Below are positions 60,285-64,000 of a DNA stretch of 64,000 nt, piece after piece; the stretch's first letter is position 1, and each line of letters begins with the position of its first letter. The position numbers and the translations under genes were made by a program. The stretch covers positions 62,001 to 126,000 of the forward strand of contig JBJMIG010000091.1 of NCBI GenBank assembly GCA_045806965.1, given 5' to 3'. The stretch is from DASYTH01 sp045806965 (GTDB lineage Bacteria; Actinomycetota; Actinomycetes; Mycobacteriales; Pseudonocardiaceae). Below the pieces are notes generated by a model. That model was not told where the DNA came from, made no database searches, and saw only the letters and a program-made list of their open reading frames with translations.

Positions 60285-61312
60285 GCCGCACCGGCCTGGT
60301 CGAACAGCCCGGTGATGGCGGCCGGTGGCGGTGGTCCCTGGGTGGGCAGGGTGCGAGGTCGGGCGGCACCGGCGCGTAGGCCGTTGGTGATGGTGCGGCG
60401 CACCTCGCGTTCGGTGCATTGGCAGGTGCCGGTGATCATGTGTTGTGCGGCTGTGTAGAGGGCTTGTTCGGCTGTAACCGGGGGGAGGGTGCCGGCGCCG
60501 ATGAGTTGCCCGAGGTTGCCGGCGGCACTGAACAGGGTGCGGGTGTGGCGGGTTGGTTGCGCCGAGCAGACCCGGTCACATTCGCCGCGCACCGCGGCCG
60601 CGACGTAGGCGTCCAACCGGGCAGCGGCCACTACAGAGGGCGCTGAGTTGACCGGAGACGGCCGGGGCGTGAGGAGGTGGACCAACCAGGCCGGCAACTT
60701 CATCGGTGGCCGATCATCGGTGAGCGTGTAGATGCCGTCTGGTGTGATCGAGCCGGGGGCGACGACGTAGCCACCCCAGGCGCGGGTGTCGACCTTCCAG
60801 CCGAGTCCGTTGCCGGACTCGCCTTCGGTGTTGCGCAGTTGCACCGTGGTGGGTGCGGTGAAGTAGAGGTGGGTGCCGCCGCGGGGTGTGGTGACGGTGG
60901 TGGTGTGGTCGGGCACCGGCTCTTGTGCTTGTTGGCAGAGGGCGGTGAACACGTCGCGTCCGTGGCGAATCCCCCTCCGGTTCCAGCCGTCCGGGACCAC
61001 CTCGTCGGGTGAGTGCACGGTGTCCAGGTCGAGCACCAGCAACCCGCTTGGGCCGGTGGCGATCCCGATGTTGCAGCCGGTGAACGGCCCGTTCCACGCG
61101 GCTTGGATGCGGTCCGGGTCGGTGGTGGCACGCTGCTCCCACCCGTGGTGGCCGTCGCGGCAGCCGCCGGTGCGGGGGCAGGGCCGGTCGGTGGTGTCGC
61201 CGTGCAGGGCGGGGGGCTTCTTGCTGTGCGGGCGGATCGGGAAGACATGCCAACCGCGCTGGGCGGCGGCCAGGGCGGCAGCCAACAGGTTCTCGTCTCG
61301 TGTGGCACTCAT
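60281..61312 (-). CDS. Bifunctional DNA primase/polymerase (Prim-Pol)
   Basis: A 343-aa archaeo-eukaryotic-type primase-polymerase from ATG 61312 (MSATRDENLLAAALAAAQRG). The N-terminal Prim-Pol core has GWHVFPIRPHSKKP, the metal-binding GLLVLDLDTVHSPDE (about residues 90-104) and TTPRGGTHLYFTAP near residue 145. The C-terminal helical domain (LDAYVAAAVRGECDRVCSAQ, then REVRRTITNGLRAGA) is a PriCT-like module. It is the probable initiator of element replication. The stop overlaps the methyltransferase start. Confidence 0.88.
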   Translation of the reverse strand: MSATRDENLLAAALAAAQRGWHVFPIRPHSKKPPALHGDTTDRPCPRTGGCRDGHHGWEQRATTDPDRIQAAWNGPFTGCNIGIATGPSGLLVLDLDTVHSPDEVVPDGWNRRGIRHGRDVFTALCQQAQEPVPDHTTTVTTPRGGTHLYFTAPTTVQLRNTEGESGNGLGWKVDTRAWGGYVVAPGSITPDGIYTLTDDRPPMKLPAWLVHLLTPRPSPVNSAPSVVAAARLDAYVAAAVRGECDRVCSAQPTRHTRTLFSAAGNLGQLIGAGTLPPVTAEQALYTAAQHMITGTCQCTEREVRRTITNGLRAGAARPRTLPTQGPPPPAAITGLFDQAGAA

Positions 61313-61413
61313 CGTGGATGACTCCGTCACAAGTGGATGGACAAAAGGGATGGCGGTTCCCACCGGCCGACACGAGCCGGGCCGGCCGGCGGAAACCACA
61401 ACTCGGGGTTGGG

Positions 61414-61824
61414 TCAGAACGGCGGTTCGTCCAACGGCGGTGGGGAGTCCGGGCCGGTGCGGGTGGCCTTCTTGACGGTGGCGGTGGCCCACCGCAGCGA
61501 CGGGCCGATCTCGGTCACGTCGACCTCGAAGGCGTAGCGCTTCTCGCCGGTGTCGGTTTCCCACTCGCGCTGCCGCAACGTGCCGGTCAACAGGACCCGG
61601 GTGCCCTTGGACAGCGACTCACCCACGTGCTCGGCGGGCTGGCGCCAGATCGTGCACCGCAGGAACGTCGCGCTTCCGTCCTTCCAGGTGTTGGTGTCCT
61701 TGTCGAAGCGGCGATCGTTGGTGGCCACGGTGAAATTGCTGACCGCGATCCCGTTCGGCGTGAACCGCAACTCCGGGTCGGCGGTCAACGTCCCGGCCAA
61801 GGTGATCTCCGGTAGTCCAGACAT
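61414..61824 (-). CDS. ssb: Single-stranded DNA-binding protein
   Basis: A 136-aa SSB. It has the OB-fold ITLAGTLTADPELRFTPNGI, VATNDRRFDKDTNTWKDG, FLRCTIWRQPAEHVGESLSK and TGTLRQREWETDTGEKRY, and the acidic tip DEPPF that recruits replication proteins. It is shorter than the chromosomal SSB, typical of mobile elements. It lies between Prim-Pol and the HNH nuclease and would coat single strands during element replication. Confidence 0.92.
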   Translation of the reverse strand: MSGLPEITLAGTLTADPELRFTPNGIAVSNFTVATNDRRFDKDTNTWKDGSATFLRCTIWRQPAEHVGESLSKGTRVLLTGTLRQREWETDTGEKRYAFEVDVTEIGPSLRWATATVKKATRTGPDSPPPLDEPPF

Positions 61825-61851
61825 GACAGGTACTTCCTTTCCGGTGGTGTT

Positions 61852-62526
61852 TCAGCGGCAGGTGGCGAGCATCGAGACCAGCCCGTCGTGTTCTGCCGGG
61901 TCGACCGTCAGGCCGTAGGTGTGTTTGGTGGCGACATAGGCGGTGGCGTAGGCACACCAGGTGGCGTGGTTGGACGGCCGCCACCGGCCGGGGTCCTTGT
62001 CGCCCTTGCTGGTGTTCGCGTGCGCGGATACCGCGACGAGGTTGGTGGGGTCGTTGTAGAACCGCTGGCGCTGCTGCTGGTTCCAGGTGCGGGCACCGGA
62101 GCGGACGGCTTCTTTGAGCGGAACGCGGTGATCGATCTGCACCGCGACCGGATCACGCAGCGGTGTGTTGTCGTAGGGACTGACCCAGCACGGCGCCACG
62201 TTGGCGGGGCAGCCCGGTCGGCAGCCGGCGCCGACCGTCACACCGCGACCCTGGTCACGCAACACCTGTTCGCGGGTGTCACAACCCCGGCCGTGTTGGG
62301 TCCAGTCACCCCAGTCAGCGCGGCGGTAGTGCGCCCCGGTGTCCTCGGCGCGCACCGGCAACGCGGCCAGCAGGTTCCGCGCGGCGGATGCCGCTACCGG
62401 CGTGGCTGGTTGTGGTGCCGTGTCGGGTGTAGCGCCGGTGGCGGGTTGGCAGCCGGCTAGGGCCAGTACGGCAAGGACAGTGGTGAGGGTGCTGGTGAGG
62501 GTGTTGGTGAGGCGAGTGGCGCCCAT
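61852..62526 (-). CDS. Exported HNH-type nuclease lipoprotein
   Basis: A 224-aa protein. The signal sequence ends in a lipobox LALAGC (cysteine at about residue 26). The HNH/DUF1524-like nuclease domain has VQIDHRVPLKEAVRSGARTW, then NDPTNLVAVSAHANTSKGDK, the His-Asn-His metal-finger layout, plus four cysteines that may form disulfides. Such surface nucleases are frequent in actinobacterial mobile elements. Its role may be in DNA entry, competitor killing or nutrient release. It lies 27 bases before ssb in the same operon. Confidence 0.83.
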   Translation of the reverse strand: MGATRLTNTLTSTLTTVLAVLALAGCQPATGATPDTAPQPATPVAASAARNLLAALPVRAEDTGAHYRRADWGDWTQHGRGCDTREQVLRDQGRGVTVGAGCRPGCPANVAPCWVSPYDNTPLRDPVAVQIDHRVPLKEAVRSGARTWNQQQRQRFYNDPTNLVAVSAHANTSKGDKDPGRWRPSNHATWCAYATAYVATKHTYGLTVDPAEHDGLVSMLATCR

Positions 62527-62712
62527 CGATGCTCCTTGAGTGGTGACGGTGGGTAGTGGTTTTGGGGTAGGGGGTGCCGTCGCGACGCCCGGCGGGGCGC
62601 CGCGTGGCGGTGAAATTTGGGCGAGTGAAGTCAGCGGGAGCGAGTGAGGTTTCTCATTCGCCGAGTGCGCCGAGCGATATCGGTGCTGACCAGGGCTAAG
62701 TGCAGTGAGTGA

Positions 62713-62793
62713 GCCGAGTGAAGCCGGTGCGTGACCCCCGCCAGGCGGGCTGGAAACCGGGGTTGCGCGGGTGGTCGGCTGGCTTCACTCGGC
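62713..62793. promoter_or_regulatory. Inverted repeat and GAGTGA cluster before AICE replication operon
   Basis: GCCGAGTGAAGCC (62713-62725) and GGCTTCACTCGGC (62781-62793) are perfect 13-base inverted arms. GAGTGA also occurs at 62623, 62642, 62707 and 62716. They fill the 277-base gene-free gap 62527-62803 between the FtsK gene and the HNH operon. A promoter/operator for the operon or a cis-acting transfer locus (clt) is possible. Confidence 0.6.
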
Positions 62794-62803
62794 CCCGGTG
62801 CGG

Positions 62804-64000
62804 CTACTCCTGCGGGTCCGGGTCGGCTGCCGCCCGCTGGGCAAGGGCATCACGGATCGTGGCCGGATCGATGGGATATTTGCGGTTGGTGGAGGGCACC
62901 TTGACCCCGAAGTCGCGGTCGAGCCGTTCCCGCAGAGCCTTGCCGGTCAGGGACTGATACGGCGACCAGTCCGGCACGAGGTCCCGCAGCAGCGCGGGCA
63001 CGTCCGCGCTGTTGACGGGATCGGCACCGAGCACCTCACCCAAGTCCGCCAGCAGGTCCCGGGTCTGGATCTGCGGTGCGGCCTCCCGCCGGGCACCGGG
63101 CAGTCCCCGGCCCCGCTCGGCGATGGCGGCCAGGGCCCGCTGGATGATCGGGGTGACCTGGTCGTTGTCCTTGGACACGTCCAGGAAGTAGAACTGGACG
63201 ATCTCGGAGCGTTCCCCACTGAAGCCCTTGACCACCGCTGTGCCGCGATCGGTGCCCGGGATCAGTTCGGTGGCGCGGTGTCCCGCGGCGTAGGCACCCT
63301 GTCCGAGCAGCGCATCGTTGGCGTGGTGGTCGCCCACGGCGAACGCGATCCCGTTGGAGCAGTTGCGCGTCACGTCACGCGGCATGCTGTCCTTGGTGGG
63401 GGCTTGGGTGGACACGATCATGTGAATCGCCCGCTTGCGACCCAACTTCACGATGTCGACCAGGAGTTGGGAGATCTCCCGCCCATGGGTCTTGTGCTGG
63501 ATGGCGACGTGAGCCTCTTCCAGCAGACAGAACACCGGATGCAGGCCGATGGTGCGATTGGCCAACTCCCGGGTCACCGCCGGAGTCTCATACCTGACCA
63601 GGAGTTCCCCGCGGCGCTGCACCTCGGCGTGCAGCTCCCGCAGATCACGCAGGATCTCCTCGATCTTCTCGTCCTCGGCGCCCATCACGTAGCGGGAGCA
63701 CCGCTCGCGGAACACCTCGAAGTCGAAGTTGGTGTCCGGCACCCAGATCCGCAGATCCGCGGTCGGGTCCAGAGCGGCACCGGCCATGATGACCCGCGCG
63801 GAGGCACTCTTGCCCTGACCGGGCATGCCGCCGGTGATGGTGTTGCGCTCCAACAACGGTGCGCTGATCGGGTCACCCCGCAGGGTCTTCCCGACCGGCA
63901 CCCCCTTGAACACATCCACCAACCCCTCACTGAGCAGCGGATACGGCCCCGCACCTTCGGCCAGCGCGCCTTTGTCGGCCACCCACAGGTCCAAGATGCC
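62804..64000 (-). CDS. FtsK/SpoIIIE-type DNA translocase (TraB/TraSA-like), 5' end outside window
   Basis: At least 398 residues are visible; the frame runs past the window edge, so the N-terminal membrane part is missing. The P-loop is GGMPGQGKSAS, the Walker B region VFCLLEEAHVAIQHKTHGRE, and IHMIVSTQAPTKDSMPRDVT is the conserved FtsK motif after it. AICEs use this single ATPase to move double-stranded DNA between mycelial cells. The C-terminal 100 residues (LTGKALRERLDRDFGVKVPS) resemble a DNA-binding winged helix. It precedes the 277-base repeat-bearing gap. Confidence 0.9.
   Translation of the reverse strand, partial: GILDLWVADKGALAEGAGPYPLLSEGLVDVFKGVPVGKTLRGDPISAPLLERNTITGGMPGQGKSASARVIMAGAALDPTADLRIWVPDTNFDFEVFRERCSRYVMGAEDEKIEEILRDLRELHAEVQRRGELLVRYETPAVTRELANRTIGLHPVFCLLEEAHVAIQHKTHGREISQLLVDIVKLGRKRAIHMIVSTQAPTKDSMPRDVTRNCSNGIAFAVGDHHANDALLGQGAYAAGHRATELIPGTDRGTAVVKGFSGERSEIVQFYFLDVSKDNDQVTPIIQRALAAIAERGRGLPGARREAAPQIQTRDLLADLGEVLGADPVNSADVPALLRDLVPDWSPYQSLTGKALRERLDRDFGVKVPSTNRKYPIDPATIRDALAQRAAADPDPQE

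Larger units (their letters stand above)
56560..64000. mobile_element. Actinomycete integrative and conjugative element (AICE), left part
   Basis: From the 3' end of tRNA-Arg(CCG) to the window end, eight co-directional genes form an AICE-type set: tyrosine integrase, excisionase, DUF3631 P-loop protein, cytosine methyltransferase, primase-polymerase, SSB, exported HNH nuclease and FtsK/TraB translocase. The integrase lies next to the tRNA, as in pSAM2- or SLP1-like elements. attL should lie within 56530-56570; attR is beyond 64000 and should repeat the tRNA 3' end. Replication probably uses the primase-polymerase, and transfer is as double-stranded DNA by the FtsK-like pump. Confidence 0.85.

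Overview
The window is high-G+C (roughly 70% by eye) actinobacterial chromosome, most likely Pseudonocardiaceae (Amycolatopsis/Kutzneria-like). Supporting signs are dense gene packing with ATGA/GTGA overlaps, frequent GTG starts, an mce lipid-import operon, many TetR/MarR/XRE regulators, a CsxA-type exo-glucosaminidase and an actinomycete-style integrative element (AICE) next to a tRNA-Arg. The family assignment is inference.

Region 1 (1-5639) is the end of an mce operon, mceB to mceF in canonical order, each overlapping the next. Region 2 (5.7-12.2 kb) holds small metabolic and regulatory units: a reductase-deaminase fusion in inverted RibD order, an MBL-hydrolase/SIS pair behind a sharp palindrome, TetR genes, a divergent quinone reductase/HxlR pair and a META lipoprotein. 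Region 3 (12.2-16 kb) is a complete E. coli-type acetyl-CoA carboxylase operon (accDA fusion, accB, accC). Region 4 (16-24.7 kb) has a Tat-exported DyP-like protein, two helix-turn-helix proteins, a phosphatase, a HIT protein, a flavin monooxygenase, and clusters of a short repeat.

Region 5 (24.7-40.7 kb) is rich in efflux pumps and redox enzymes, each beside its own regulator (MFS+MarR twice, MFS+MmyB-like XRE, quinone oxidoreductase+TetR). It also carries a DUF2332 protein, a secreted CsxA-like enzyme, a phosphotransferase/DUF6285 pair, an IclR regulator and an aldo-keto reductase. Region 6 (40.9-43.7 kb) is an overlapping three-gene operon: an ECF-type sigma factor, a membrane protein with three tandem external repeats, and a nucleotide-cyclase-fold protein. 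Region 7 (43.7-53.9 kb) has a hemerythrin, a protealysin/emfourin pair, a GH5-like lipoprotein that lacks its nucleophile, and a stress-signalling group: a CBS protein, a MEDS-HATPase protein, a giant soluble poly-HAMP hybrid kinase and a SpoIIE phosphatase. Region 8 (53.9-56.4 kb) is a TetR/FAD-monooxygenase pair with a perfect operator.

Region 9 (56.5-64 kb) is an AICE integrated next to tRNA-Arg(CCG): integrase, excisionase, DUF3631 P-loop protein, cytosine methyltransferase, primase-polymerase, SSB, exported HNH nuclease and a partial FtsK/TraB translocase, all on the minus strand.

The structures least explained by the genes are: (a) a 140-bp, exactly dyad-symmetric array of eight 9-bp iterons (58285-58424); (b) a dispersed hairpin repeat built on GCGCAAGGTGACATTGCGC, found at gene 3' ends; (c) the sigma/repeat/cyclase operon; and (d) a methyltransferase whose conserved C-terminal part is read in another frame. 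No intergenic stretch exceeds about 300 bases. The longest gaps (22084-22347, 47101-47303, 62527-62803) are described under the features that flank or lie in them.
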